Shown piece after piece: positions 1-8,914 of a stretch of DNA of 19,933 nt (its first letter is position 1; every line of letters begins with the position of its first letter). The stretch comes from CAZEAC01 sp964510065 (GTDB taxonomy: Bacteria > Bdellovibrionota_C > UBA2361 > CAIXSY01). Both the position numbers and the translations under genes were made by a program. Where the stretch lies: contig CAZEAC010000083.1 of the NCBI GenBank assembly GCA_964510065.1, positions 1-19,933 on the forward strand. The letters are read 5' to 3'. The notes under the pieces are model-generated. The model did no database searches. It saw only the letters and a list, made by a program, of their open reading frames with translations, and was not told where the DNA came from.

Positions 1-194
1 TGAAAAAATAAATTGAGTTGTCTCAGCATGTTGTTGTGAACATTCCGGCGCCCTATTGTTTTCTCTTGTTCTTTGTTCGTTCCCCCTAGCCCCCCCCTCC
101 CTTATTCCCTCGGGGGAGATAAATCTTCATTGGCCACTCTTCGACCGGCTTTCGGCTTTTAGGCTGTCAGTCTTGTGTGCTAGAGTAGCTGCCT

Positions 195-842
195 GTGATT
201 AGCGATTTGGCCAAAAGTCTAAGGAAAGAATATCTCAAGAGTGCGCTTGATAGTAGCAATGTCGAGCCCGATCCGATCGATCAATTTAAACATTGGTTCG
301 AAGACGCAATGCGCGCAGAAATCGAGGAACCGAATGCTTTTGTTTTGGCCACGGCTACGAAAGCCGGGATCCCCTCTGCACGTGCCGTGCTGCTTAAGGA
401 TTTTTCAGCGCAAGGCTTCACCTTTTTTACAAACTTCCTTAGCCGAAAAGGCATGGAGCTTGCCGAGAATCCGCATGCTGCGATGCTTTTTTTATGGACT
501 GATCTAGAAAGGCAGATACGAATTGAGGGGAGTGTCGAGAAAATTTCAACCGAGTCAAGCGATGCCTACTTTCGCTCTAGGCCACGCTCGGCACAGCTTG
601 GCGCGCATGCATCAGCACAAAGCCAGACTTTAAGTAACCGTACCGAGTTAGAAGAGAAATTGTCGAAGGTGGAGAAAAGCTTCCAAGGTAAAGATGTCCC
701 TCGCCCGGAATGCTGGGGCGGATACTGCATAGTTCCTAAACAATATGAATTCTGGCAGGGTCGCGAGAGCCGGCTGCATGATCGTCTGCTCTATTCCCAA
801 GGCAAAGACTCCAAATGGGAAATTTCAAGACTTTCACCATAA
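195..842 (+). CDS. pdxH: Pyridoxamine/pyridoxine 5'-phosphate oxidase
   Basis: This cytoplasmic FMN enzyme oxidises pyridoxine or pyridoxamine 5'-phosphate to pyridoxal 5'-phosphate, the last step of the DXP-dependent and salvage routes to vitamin B6. The 215 residues match the usual family length and carry family motifs in order: RKEYL near the N terminus, RAVLLKDF and FFTNFLSRKG (FMN-binding region), LERQIRIEG, SRPRSAQLGAHAS, and the C-terminal EFWQGRESRLHDR. R193 and H195 in that last motif correspond to the substrate-binding Arg-x-His of Escherichia coli PdxH. The start is GTG at 195. An in-frame stop lies three codons upstream, and the next ATG falls inside the conserved domain, so GTG (or TTG at 207) must be used. 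No strong ribosome site is visible. The 194 bases before it hold only a C8 tract and weak repeats, with no gene seen. Confidence 0.95.
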   Translation: MISDLAKSLRKEYLKSALDSSNVEPDPIDQFKHWFEDAMRAEIEEPNAFVLATATKAGIPSARAVLLKDFSAQGFTFFTNFLSRKGMELAENPHAAMLFLWTDLERQIRIEGSVEKISTESSDAYFRSRPRSAQLGAHASAQSQTLSNRTELEEKLSKVEKSFQGKDVPRPECWGGYCIVPKQYEFWQGRESRLHDRLLYSQGKDSKWEISRLSP

Positions 843-883
843 TGCTGCAACAGGTAGGTTTCTCCTGAGACCAGAAAGCCGTC

Positions 884-908
884 CTGACCCGTAAGAAGTT
901 CGGGTTAG
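884..908 (+). terminator. Stem-loop after pdxH, possible terminator
   Basis: CTGACCCG (884-891) and CGGGTTAG (901-908) form an 8-bp stem with one G-T wobble and a 9-base loop, 41 bases after the pdxH stop. No T-run follows, so a Rho-independent function is uncertain. Confidence 0.3.
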
Positions 909-949
909 CGCTTCATGCCAAGGAAGAAGCGATTATAATAAGTTTCTCT

Positions 950-1321
950 ATGCTGCTTACGCGCATCGTGTATCAATGTTTAGGCCTCCTGTGCGTGTTC
1001 TTAGGAATAGTTGGAGTGTATCTTCCGCTCCTTCCAACAACTCCTTTTCTTATTTTGGCGAGCTTTTTCTTTGCGCGCAGTTCGCCGGCTCTTCATCAGT
1101 GGCTTCTCAATCAGCCAGTCATCGGAAAATATCTACTCGCATGGGAGAAAGAGCGCGCTATTCCACGACGTGCTAAATATCTAGCTACGATGATGATTGT
1201 GATTGCTGTAGCAAGCTCGATTGTTGTAGGAAAGCTTGCTCTGCTTTCGTCAGTGACGCTCGCAAGTGTTTGCCTTGCGGTGCTCCTCTACATCTGGAGC
1301 CATCCAGAGGGCGGAATGTGA
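950..1321 (+). CDS. DUF454 (YbaN-like) inner-membrane protein
   Basis: This is a small 123-residue integral membrane protein of the DUF454/YbaN family, whose biochemical role is not established. The family signature is clear in the N-terminal half: LGLLCVFLGIVGVYLPLLPTTPF, then FFARSSPALHQWL, then a G-x-x-L-x-x-W segment. It has about four hydrophobic stretches: one near residues 8-28, one near 31-45, and two in the C-terminal third around 80-116. A basic loop (EKERAIPRRAKY) lies between them, as expected of a multi-spanning protein. No clear Shine-Dalgarno sequence precedes the ATG. A TATAAT hexamer at 934-939 lies close upstream and lacks a good -35, so it may be chance. The gene ends 11 bases before the convergent heparinase-like gene. 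Confidence 0.85.
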   Translation: MLLTRIVYQCLGLLCVFLGIVGVYLPLLPTTPFLILASFFFARSSPALHQWLLNQPVIGKYLLAWEKERAIPRRAKYLATMMIVIAVASSIVVGKLALLSSVTLASVCLAVLLYIWSHPEGGM

Positions 1322-1332
1322 ACCATCGACGT

Positions 1333-4300
1333 TTATTGCCGTATCGCCCGAAGTTGTGTGGGGCCGCGCGGAGCTTCAGGATTGTTTTGCAGTGGCATCC
1401 ACCGCGAGTTTAACTTTGCGCTAAAATGCAACGTTCCAAGCGAGCCCTCGGCATCGACATTAGTCAAAATTTCATAACCAATTGTGGATCGTCGAATCGT
1501 AATATCTGATGGTATCTCGAGGGTATCTCCGATGCCAATTTCATAAGTCTTCGCGTTGATAAATCCGTCGCCGTTATTATCGGCAAACACTGCGTTACGA
1601 AGAATCTCTGCGGCCGGCTGCTTCACTACCAGCCCGTTTCGAAAATGCCAGCTTCCTGACTCGTTCGTGACGACCATACCTTCCGGTGAACGATTTCCAA
1701 CGCCTGCGAAGAGTACCGACTGATTTACGCTTAGTGTTATGGAATTGGTGCCTGTTTTTAAGCTGGTGACTGCTCCCTCATTGACCAAGAGATCGTCGTC
1801 CCAAGAGAAGTTGGTACCAGAACCTTTTAGTTGTAAAAAAATCTTCCGCGCGCTATTCCCGGCGATAACATGCGGATTTGTTGGAAGCGGAGCGCTTGTA
1901 GTGAGAGTTCGCTGTTGGTAGTCAATGTCTGTAATTATCGCATTATAACCACCCGACGATGTAATACCGATACTTTGAAAATTATTTTGCTTTACTCCGA
2001 CGAATTTGGCCCAACGTATTCCTGCTGAGTCGTGCGATACGATACTAAGCGCTCCTTCCTCTCGTGATTCGAAGTAGTCCACCTGTCCATTCTGCAACGT
2101 AACTTTGACCATTAGCGGAGCCATCGATAAAATCTCTGCTTTGGCAACTGTCGGAACATCGCCGCGAAACCACTCATAGATAGCCGGAAAGATTGATACG
2201 CCACTGGCGGCTTTTTGTACCCAGAGAAAGGGAAAAGCATAGGCGTACGCTTTCGAGTAGGGGTTGCCCTGCAAGACAGTAGCACCAGTTTGACCCAACA
2301 GTGTCGCACGCATTTTGAGTGGAGCAAGGCTCGGATCGTAGCGACTCCCAAGAGCCGCGGGTTCGGCAGCGACAGTCTGAATGACGCCGCCGCCGTCAAA
2401 ACTAAAAGGATAACTATCAGCGCTTCGGGTCATGGTCCAAGTTGCCTGAAGTGGCGAGGTGGCTGTACCGGTATAATGTGTTCCTTCCAAGGTGCGATCT
2501 ATCCAACGCACCGTCTGTGCACTCATTGGTATATTAAGATCAAGGGCTTTGCTTTCGGCACCGTGGAATGCCCAAGTATGGTAACTTCGGCCGCTGATTC
2601 GTTGTACGTCGAACGCATAATACGTTCCACTCGAGCCAACCTCCATAAGTATTGCATCCCGATCAAGACGACTTAGCCCATCTTTTTCTACATAACTTGC
2701 CTGGAGAACTGGTGGTGCAAACGCTCGAAGCCAGGGTTCGCCTGCCTGCGCCCCCGCGCCATTTGGATCCAGTGAAGTATGTGCGAGGGCGTGGTTGTGC
2801 ACGAAGCTCCAGTTTGCACTAGGTCGAGACCAATTGTCGCCCTCATTGCGACAGGCCAGATCCACTGATACGGGAAGTCCCATCGCAAAGAAATTAAGAT
2901 CGAGATAATCCGAATGCGCATGTCCCTGGCCAATTCCGAGACGCAAAGTCATCGCGGTCTTCTTGAGCGGATCGATCTCACTGCTGCCAGCTTCTATGAC
3001 CGCTCCGTAGTCTGGGATAACTCGTGATTCAGCGAAGGCTATCGGATCTTGAAGGCCATAAGCCGCCGTCGCATACGTTGGATTGGAATCTCCTATCACG
3101 TTCTTAAGTAGCCAGGCGTGCCGTGGATCGCCATATAGTGCAAATGCTTCTTTGAGTGCAGCTACGGCGCTCGGCATGGTGAGGCGTCGTTTTGCCTCAA
3201 GCCCACTATGCGGTCCGCCACTTGCGTCGCCGACCATAAAGGGAAAACCTCCCGCTACCCACATGTTAATTAGAAAGTTTCCGGCTCCTCGAACCTTGGG
3301 GTAGCGCCCCACATCGGAGAGGTCCATAGATAAATTTACTCCAGCGTCCTTTGCTAATTTCTGCAGGTATGCTTTATGGATGGTTGTTTGGGCGTCTCCA
3401 AATGCATAGGTGAGAAACGATCCGATATAGTACACACCCGATCGGGACAGAGCGGTCGCATAAAGCTCCTGATAAGTTCCATTCGCGGGATAAATTGAAA
3501 CTTTCTCCTTGGTAAGGTCAAAGAGATGCTGAGAGTAGGGAGTTGGACCGAGAACGGCTGCGGCATTCGCTTGAACATTGGCCGCGCCATCGATTAAGCC
3601 ACGTTGCACATCTCGAACACTTGCAAACACTAAATAACGATCGAGATAGCGCACGACATCTTGCGGCGTGTTTATCCAAGGAATGAAGCGGTGGACCGCG
3701 TCTGCAAATATCTGGTTGTCTTTTATGTAGGGGAAGAGCTGGTCATAGCTCTTGAGAAGCCAGTTAGCAGTATTGCCAGACCAACCCTCATAAAACATCT
3801 TGCCATTACGACGAGAACCGTCGCTCCAGTCGACGTTGAATTCAAAGTCTGGTGAATGTGTCGAGAGTCGAAGCTCGTGCAAGCTCATTTCTAGGGCTGG
3901 CCAGTCATGCGCCCAACGTACCAGCGCCATGGCTCCATCATGTCCAATTTCCGGATCTCCACTTAGGAAGTATTGATTGGCCAGCTTTAGTCCGTTGTAG
4001 CTACCCTCCGAATCGGTAATCGCACCGGCGAAGAGAAGGTATTGAGCACCGAGCAGTTCAGCGCGTTTCGAATTGTAGATATCGTTAAGAAGTTGGGGAT
4101 AAGCGCTCTTGCTAAAATAAATGCCGTCTCCACTGTCGCTGGGAGAGCCTGGCCACGGCACACTTTGATAAATGTTTGCCGTCGGAAATGTTGTCATGTT
4201 CGAAAGATTCAAGAATTCGACTGGACTGAATGTATACAGCGGCCAATTCCAAAACTGTATGCCATTGGTAGCCTTTAGAATCCAATTGTCAACAGCAGCT

Positions 4301-5769
4301 CCGTTTGGAGGATTCTTAAATTCGGCTACTTGAGAATGGACCTGCAAATGGATATTGAGCGGGGGAAGCGCTGCCCAGATTGCATCATCCCGGGCTTTTC
4401 TAGCTATGCTCAGTCCTGTGAGCTGACCGTGGGCACCCGAGGCGAGATTTTGGCTAGACTTCACCGCGACATCCGGTAGTCCGGCAAGCTGATCGATAAG
4501 TACAATTTTCTGAATCTGAATAGTTTCTTGAGCTTCGCTTGGCAGCTCGAAGATCGCGGTAACATTTGTTGGCGAATCAACCTGCAGATGAAATCCCTGC
4601 ATTCTGCGTGGCTTAAACCCTTGCTTCAGCAGCAGTCTCCCGCGATTGAGCGCGAGGCCTTGAGCATTACGCGCGGTGAAGTTCATCGGCGTGGGCTTCC
4701 ATACTCGCTCTAGACTTTGACGCCCATTTGACGCGACGGTTCCGTAAAGCATGAATGAGTAAACACCCACGGGTAAATTATTGAGTTGAATACTGATGGG
4801 CGCTGACCCAGGAGCGATGACTAGTTTTGCTTCGTCTACATCCATGGTGACAAAGTTATTGTAGCCTGGATAACCGACGGTTCTCGTTTCTGTACTGGTT
4901 AGAGTTCTTGAAGAGTCGAGCGTTGAAGGTATCCATACGCTTGAGCTACTTTGTGGAAGTTCTGGTGCTATGTTTAGAAGGTCATTTCGGTAGGCCCTGC
5001 TTATTTTAATGGCGCGAAGCTTCACGCTTGGTGATCCAAGCGTAATCATTGCTGGAATGTTGGTCGAAAGATTTGTGAGTAGCACGTTCCAACGACGAGC
5101 CAATTCCGCGACCTGCTGATTCTGCGGGTATGAAGAGAGGAAGCTTGTATCAACGCCGCTTCCGCCTAAGAAATTGATATCTTGATTGAGCAGCATGCCG
5201 GACTCGTTTCGTGCGATTACTCGAGCGAGCTGACTGGTGTAATCAACACCAAAAGCAACGTACACCCACTGATCTGTGGCGCTTGCCTGAATTGATCGAC
5301 CGTTTCCTCCGGAATAAGGCGCAACATTCATAGAACTTCCCGCTGCCCAGGTGTATGCGCGGGTACGAGCACCCCATCCGGAATCAAGGAGAAATGAGAG
5401 GCTTGCATTAGATGTTGAGTAGCCACCAAGTTCAATGTTGCCATTCTGAGCGGGACTAGAGGGAAGATAGATCAGCAATTCCACGGTCCATTTAGCCGAG
5501 TTGAAATTCTGCGCGCTTGAGAACCCAACGGTTCCTGCGTAGGCGCCACCCGAGAACCCCGCGGGGGAAACTAAAATGTTGCTCGCACCTGCGGCATAGT
5601 CTGCGCTCGACTTTTGAGATGAAAGCTCGACTAAGAAAGTGGTGTCGGCATCACGCGTAAAAGACGGAAGCTGGGCCTTCACCTGGTAGTCTTGTGCGAT
5701 CACCACAGCGTCAAATGTAGTGGCACATAGAAGTAATAAAGCTATGTATGTTCTGCCAAATAGGCCCAT
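1333..5769 (-). CDS. Large secreted heparinase II/III-like polysaccharide lyase with N-terminal LamG-like domain
   Basis: This 1478-residue protein is probably exported and acts on an acidic polysaccharide by beta-elimination; the substrate cannot be read from the sequence. Residues 1-26 form a signal peptide (hydrophobic ALLLLCATTF core, cleavage near VIAQ/DY). Roughly residues 45-205 resemble a concanavalin/LamG-type beta-sandwich (SAKWTVELLIYLPS, DQWVYVAFGVD). A helical region around 590-900 fits the alpha/alpha toroid of heparinase II/III proteins. It is followed near residue 946 by GQGHAHSDYLDLNFFAMG, the characteristic Gly-His-x-His-x-Asp segment that opens the beta-sandwich. Near residue 1395 DNNGDGFINA looks like a dockerin/EF-hand calcium loop. 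The protein is about twice the length of typical family members. The start ATG has only a weak AACAAG ribosome site. I am confident of the fold region and less sure that it is catalytically active. Confidence 0.85.
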   Translation of the reverse strand: MGLFGRTYIALLLLCATTFDAVVIAQDYQVKAQLPSFTRDADTTFLVELSSQKSSADYAAGASNILVSPAGFSGGAYAGTVGFSSAQNFNSAKWTVELLIYLPSSPAQNGNIELGGYSTSNASLSFLLDSGWGARTRAYTWAAGSSMNVAPYSGGNGRSIQASATDQWVYVAFGVDYTSQLARVIARNESGMLLNQDINFLGGSGVDTSFLSSYPQNQQVAELARRWNVLLTNLSTNIPAMITLGSPSVKLRAIKISRAYRNDLLNIAPELPQSSSSVWIPSTLDSSRTLTSTETRTVGYPGYNNFVTMDVDEAKLVIAPGSAPISIQLNNLPVGVYSFMLYGTVASNGRQSLERVWKPTPMNFTARNAQGLALNRGRLLLKQGFKPRRMQGFHLQVDSPTNVTAIFELPSEAQETIQIQKIVLIDQLAGLPDVAVKSSQNLASGAHGQLTGLSIARKARDDAIWAALPPLNIHLQVHSQVAEFKNPPNGAAVDNWILKATNGIQFWNWPLYTFSPVEFLNLSNMTTFPTANIYQSVPWPGSPSDSGDGIYFSKSAYPQLLNDIYNSKRAELLGAQYLLFAGAITDSEGSYNGLKLANQYFLSGDPEIGHDGAMALVRWAHDWPALEMSLHELRLSTHSPDFEFNVDWSDGSRRNGKMFYEGWSGNTANWLLKSYDQLFPYIKDNQIFADAVHRFIPWINTPQDVVRYLDRYLVFASVRDVQRGLIDGAANVQANAAAVLGPTPYSQHLFDLTKEKVSIYPANGTYQELYATALSRSGVYYIGSFLTYAFGDAQTTIHKAYLQKLAKDAGVNLSMDLSDVGRYPKVRGAGNFLINMWVAGGFPFMVGDASGGPHSGLEAKRRLTMPSAVAALKEAFALYGDPRHAWLLKNVIGDSNPTYATAAYGLQDPIAFAESRVIPDYGAVIEAGSSEIDPLKKTAMTLRLGIGQGHAHSDYLDLNFFAMGLPVSVDLACRNEGDNWSRPSANWSFVHNHALAHTSLDPNGAGAQAGEPWLRAFAPPVLQASYVEKDGLSRLDRDAILMEVGSSGTYYAFDVQRISGRSYHTWAFHGAESKALDLNIPMSAQTVRWIDRTLEGTHYTGTATSPLQATWTMTRSADSYPFSFDGGGVIQTVAAEPAALGSRYDPSLAPLKMRATLLGQTGATVLQGNPYSKAYAYAFPFLWVQKAASGVSIFPAIYEWFRGDVPTVAKAEILSMAPLMVKVTLQNGQVDYFESREEGALSIVSHDSAGIRWAKFVGVKQNNFQSIGITSSGGYNAIITDIDYQQRTLTTSAPLPTNPHVIAGNSARKIFLQLKGSGTNFSWDDDLLVNEGAVTSLKTGTNSITLSVNQSVLFAGVGNRSPEGMVVTNESGSWHFRNGLVVKQPAAEILRNAVFADNNGDGFINAKTYEIGIGDTLEIPSDITIRRSTIGYEILTNVDAEGSLGTLHFSAKLNSRWMPLQNNPEAPRGPTQLRAIRQ

Positions 5770-5903
5770 CTTGTTGATTTTTATCGTAAACTTGACGAGT
5801 CGCCTACGGAGCCCGATAAGCTTTGGACGGGCACTTAGTCTGCGTAGTCAATGTATATACTTTCGGAAGACTTTGCAGATTTTGTGAGGACTAATCTGTT
5901 TAG

Positions 5904-5938
5904 GGAACCTCTGAAAAGCATCGCTTTTCAGAGGTTTC
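5904..5938. repeat. 35-bp palindromic element with the same ends as the 180-bp MITE
   Basis: The arms GGAACCTCTGAAAAGC (5904-5919) and GCTTTTCAGAGGTTTC (5923-5938) pair over 16 bases with one wobble and a 3-base ATC loop. The whole is flanked by direct TTAG copies at 5900-5903 and 5939-5942. The first 14 bases and the TTAG duplications match the 180-bp element at 18608-18787, so this looks like a minimal or collapsed member of that family. It sits 19 bases past the stop of the acyltransferase gene and could fold in its transcript and act as a 3'-end stabiliser, though no T-run follows. Confidence 0.7.
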
Positions 5939-5957
5939 TTAGCTCAGCGTCGGCATG

Positions 5958-8825
5958 TTACGGCTGAAACCAAGTCATAGAGGGCCTCTCCACGCTTTTT
6001 GCTAGCGCCGCGGCATCGGCGATGCTGGCCACCCCCTTTCTTTCGTCGCCGTCAAGAAACGCCACAAACTCTAACTCGGCATTGGGCGAATCGAACTCGC
6101 TCGCGAATTTTCGCACAAGCTCTGTGGGCGGTAGGGTCATTCGGCCCATGACGTTTATCAGCGGAAAGTGAATCCCATGATCAAACGATCGGTATACTAA
6201 TTCGGTGCAGACAAGCTTGTCGCTGCTAAAGAAATCAAAATTGAAATCGTATTTCTTTCCGATGTGTTGAAACGCACGGATAATGGATTCTTTGACCTTA
6301 TCCGCCGGAAGCTTAGGTCGGAGCACTGCCGCTGAATCGGCGACTCCAAGACAGTGCTGAAACGAAGTCGCGCGAACGCCAGCAGGAACAGCTTCAAGAA
6401 CAATCCCCGAACCATCATCTGTAATTTTGGCGAACTGCGCGATCGCTCGTGGATCCTTATCGACGCCAAGCTGTCGAAGTTCCTCGGCTGTTCCAGCATA
6501 AATTGCGGCGTGTGCCCAATAACCGGGCATAAATGCGCGAGAAAGGAACCAATCCTGCCTCTCGATAAGAATATCGCCGGGCTTTATCTTCAAACGAACG
6601 TCTTTAAGCTGTTCGGACTGTATAAGCGGCTTTCCTTCACGTGGACGACGAATCTTAGTATCACCAAGCCAGGTCGAGACAAAGGCTTGAACTTTGTACG
6701 CGCCGCGCGACATTATTTCGGTTGCTTCCTCGGTAACTTCTTCGGTAATGCTGGATGCGTCGCGGCTATCGAGCTTTAACAACTCGCGCCCGCGTACAAT
6801 AGTTTTGTGAAAGGTATCATAAGGACTTGAGGTGATAAGCTCGGAGCCCCTGATCCCTTTAAGAACTGTCTCATAGGCGACATAGGCGTCAGCAAGGAGG
6901 TGCTGATCTCGTGCAATTTGAAGATTTCGTGCGATGGTATTGTATAAACCATCTGGAATGCCCCAAAGCGGCTCAGCCTCATTGAGCTTCTTAATTGCGT
7001 CGGGAATCTCGGCGAAGCGTGTGACAAATTTTGAGGATAACTCATAAAGTCCTGACGCGGCAGTGAGCGCCAGCAGAAAGGATCGAGTCTGCAATGCCGC
7101 ATCCGGGAGCACCTTGTATTCCTTGTAAGTCCAAATAATTCGCAAAAGCTCGCTTCGAATGCTCAGATAGCTAAAGAGAAGCTGGCGCACGGCATCGTCG
7201 TCTTCTTGGCGAAAAAAACTCCTTTTGCCGCTATCAAACTCGGCAAGGATTGAATGGGCCCGGTTCTCGAGTTCTTGTAAGCTCTCTAAGAGCGCGCCAA
7301 GGAAGCGCTCTTCGTCACTGATAACTTGATATACGTCGGCTTTTAGGTTGAGTGGGCTCGTAGTCTGCGGAAGCAGCGCGAGTTCTGTAGCCCGGCGAGA
7401 ATAGGCGAAAATACCGAGAGTGATCACCAGCCCAAAAAGAATGGCTATCGCGTAGCCGACACGTTTTGGCAGCCGACTTTGAATTTTCTCGGTTTTGAAC
7501 TCACGCAACGCGAACTTTTCGCGGTACCCCGAAGTAAGCATCGTGAGCGCAGTGGTGATGTGCTGGCGCTGAGTAGCAAGCTGATCGAGTTTCTTTCGTT
7601 TGAATAGAATGAGGATTTCTCGCCACCATAGACCATAGGATCTTCGTACCCGACTAGCGACCGAGAGTGCTGCGAGCCCACACCACGGCATAAGCAAAGA
7701 CCAGGTCCAAGCCACCCAGGGAAGAAAATATAGCGACATGCGCCAACGTATCAACCAGTACCAAAGGAAGTAGCTCGGTACGCCAACTAAAAGCCTATAA
7801 AGCGCAATGGTCATTTTACCCGGCTCTCGCAGCAGTTTTGAGAGCCCACGAACAAATAGAAATGGAATTGCATGATGAACAAACCCAAGAGCCGCGGGGA
7901 GAAGGCCAAATAAGAGCCGAATGAATCCGAAAAGCCGCCTGAGGAAAAGCATCGCCGGATTCAAATTAAAGATATCGGAATGAAGTGTGAGGCCTTCAGT
8001 CTCGAGCGCAGATTTGTACGTGAGAATCTGCTTCGCCACTGACTCGACGTCTGGACGGTTGTGCTCGACCGAAAAATTAATGATTCGCGCAATTGCATGA
8101 CGGGTGCGAAGGGACTGCAGCGGATCTTTGGAAGCGCGCCTTAAATTGGGAACAAGAAGCTCAAGATCTTCAAGGAAGGGTTCCCAGGTGGGTTCGTCGA
8201 GATGGATTACCGCCGAGCGCAGCCTTCTCGCGATCTCTTTGGTAAGCGTACGCGTGGCTTCACGTTCATCGGTAATCTTAGCTAAAAAACGTTGCACATG
8301 AAGAGGACGGCCCACATGTATCCAGATAGCACTTCGAAATTTTTCCTTGCGCTCGTAGTTAATGCCGACGGGAACTATCTGGAGATCGCGTACCCCCATT
8401 TGCAGTGCCTGAATCGCGATTCGCGCTGCACCGGTATGTACTGTGTCAACCTTTGTTGCATCGTGCGATTTGCCCTCAGGGAACATTCCGACTGCCGAAC
8501 CTTGCGCGAGACGAGAAACTGCAGCCGAGAAAGTCTCGAGATTTTTGGAAACCTGGCTTGGATCATCTTGGCGTCGGTAGGTCGGTATCATACCGAACGC
8601 GCGAAGAAGTTCGCCAAAAACCGGTGTATCAAAGAGCGGCGCTTTGGCCAGGAAATGGAGTGGTCGCTTGGCGGCAATTCCTAGAACCAAAGGATCAACC
8701 AAAGAATTTTGATGATTCGCCAAGAGAAGTAGCGGACCCGAAGCCGGAATTAAAGACGGGTTTGAAATCTCAATCGTTGGGTAGTAACGCCGCACCAGAA
8801 AATGTAACAGCTTTCTCATCGGCAT
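5958..8825 (-). CDS. Fusion of lysophospholipid acyltransferase domain, membrane region and YiiX-like NlpC/P60 hydrolase domain
   Basis: This 955-residue membrane protein probably handles phospholipids or other lipidated substrates. Residues 30-230 are an acyltransferase (PlsC/LPLAT) domain. NHQNSLVD at 37-44 is the catalytic block in the HX5D form, which also occurs in GPT2-type enzymes, and FPEG at 115-118 is the glycerol-phosphate-binding block. Several hydrophobic segments follow at about 295-415 and one at 454-474, then a mostly helical linker. The C-terminal part from about residue 745 (IKPGDILIERQDW) is a permuted papain-like YiiX/YebB domain. His of HAAIYAG near 770 and Cys of LVCTELVY near 872 are the expected catalytic pair. 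A start at residue 3 (ATG) is also possible. No strong ribosome site is seen. I know of no characterised protein with both catalytic modules; activity and substrate are inferred. Confidence 0.88.
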   Translation of the reverse strand: MPMRKLLHFLVRRYYPTIEISNPSLIPASGPLLLLANHQNSLVDPLVLGIAAKRPLHFLAKAPLFDTPVFGELLRAFGMIPTYRRQDDPSQVSKNLETFSAAVSRLAQGSAVGMFPEGKSHDATKVDTVHTGAARIAIQALQMGVRDLQIVPVGINYERKEKFRSAIWIHVGRPLHVQRFLAKITDEREATRTLTKEIARRLRSAVIHLDEPTWEPFLEDLELLVPNLRRASKDPLQSLRTRHAIARIINFSVEHNRPDVESVAKQILTYKSALETEGLTLHSDIFNLNPAMLFLRRLFGFIRLLFGLLPAALGFVHHAIPFLFVRGLSKLLREPGKMTIALYRLLVGVPSYFLWYWLIRWRMSLYFLPWVAWTWSLLMPWCGLAALSVASRVRRSYGLWWREILILFKRKKLDQLATQRQHITTALTMLTSGYREKFALREFKTEKIQSRLPKRVGYAIAILFGLVITLGIFAYSRRATELALLPQTTSPLNLKADVYQVISDEERFLGALLESLQELENRAHSILAEFDSGKRSFFRQEDDDAVRQLLFSYLSIRSELLRIIWTYKEYKVLPDAALQTRSFLLALTAASGLYELSSKFVTRFAEIPDAIKKLNEAEPLWGIPDGLYNTIARNLQIARDQHLLADAYVAYETVLKGIRGSELITSSPYDTFHKTIVRGRELLKLDSRDASSITEEVTEEATEIMSRGAYKVQAFVSTWLGDTKIRRPREGKPLIQSEQLKDVRLKIKPGDILIERQDWFLSRAFMPGYWAHAAIYAGTAEELRQLGVDKDPRAIAQFAKITDDGSGIVLEAVPAGVRATSFQHCLGVADSAAVLRPKLPADKVKESIIRAFQHIGKKYDFNFDFFSSDKLVCTELVYRSFDHGIHFPLINVMGRMTLPPTELVRKFASEFDSPNAELEFVAFLDGDERKGVASIADAAALAKSVERPSMTWFQP

Positions 8826-8838
8826 CAGGGCACTTTAT

Positions 8839-8876
8839 TGGCATTTGCCATTTTAACGAACATAGGAAATTATGTT
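8839..8876. promoter_or_regulatory. Two dyads in the divergent promoter region
   Basis: The 89 bases between the divergent acyltransferase-fusion and MFS genes contain TGGCA-TT-TGCCA (8839-8850) and AACATA-N6-TATGTT (8859-8876). Both are perfect dyads and could be operators serving one or both genes. No TetR- or MarR-type regulator gene is adjacent. Convincing -35/-10 pairs were not found. Confidence 0.35.
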
Positions 8877-8914
8877 GAGAAATCAAGCTTAGTATACGAT
8901 CGTTTATCACTTCA

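Noticed and set aside
60..120. Terminator or G-quadruplex in the C-rich stretch before pdxH
   Set aside because: The C8 tract is not arranged as four short runs, and the possible stem with GGGGGA is short with no T-run.
2215..2676. 153-codon + strand frame inside the heparinase-like gene
   Set aside because: It is antisense to a strongly supported 1478-residue gene, has no ribosome site and no recognisable protein features.
8405..8878. 157-codon + strand frame opposite the acyltransferase domain
   Set aside because: It lies antisense to the conserved NHQNSLVD/FPEG region and its translation has no sensible hydrophobic or domain pattern.
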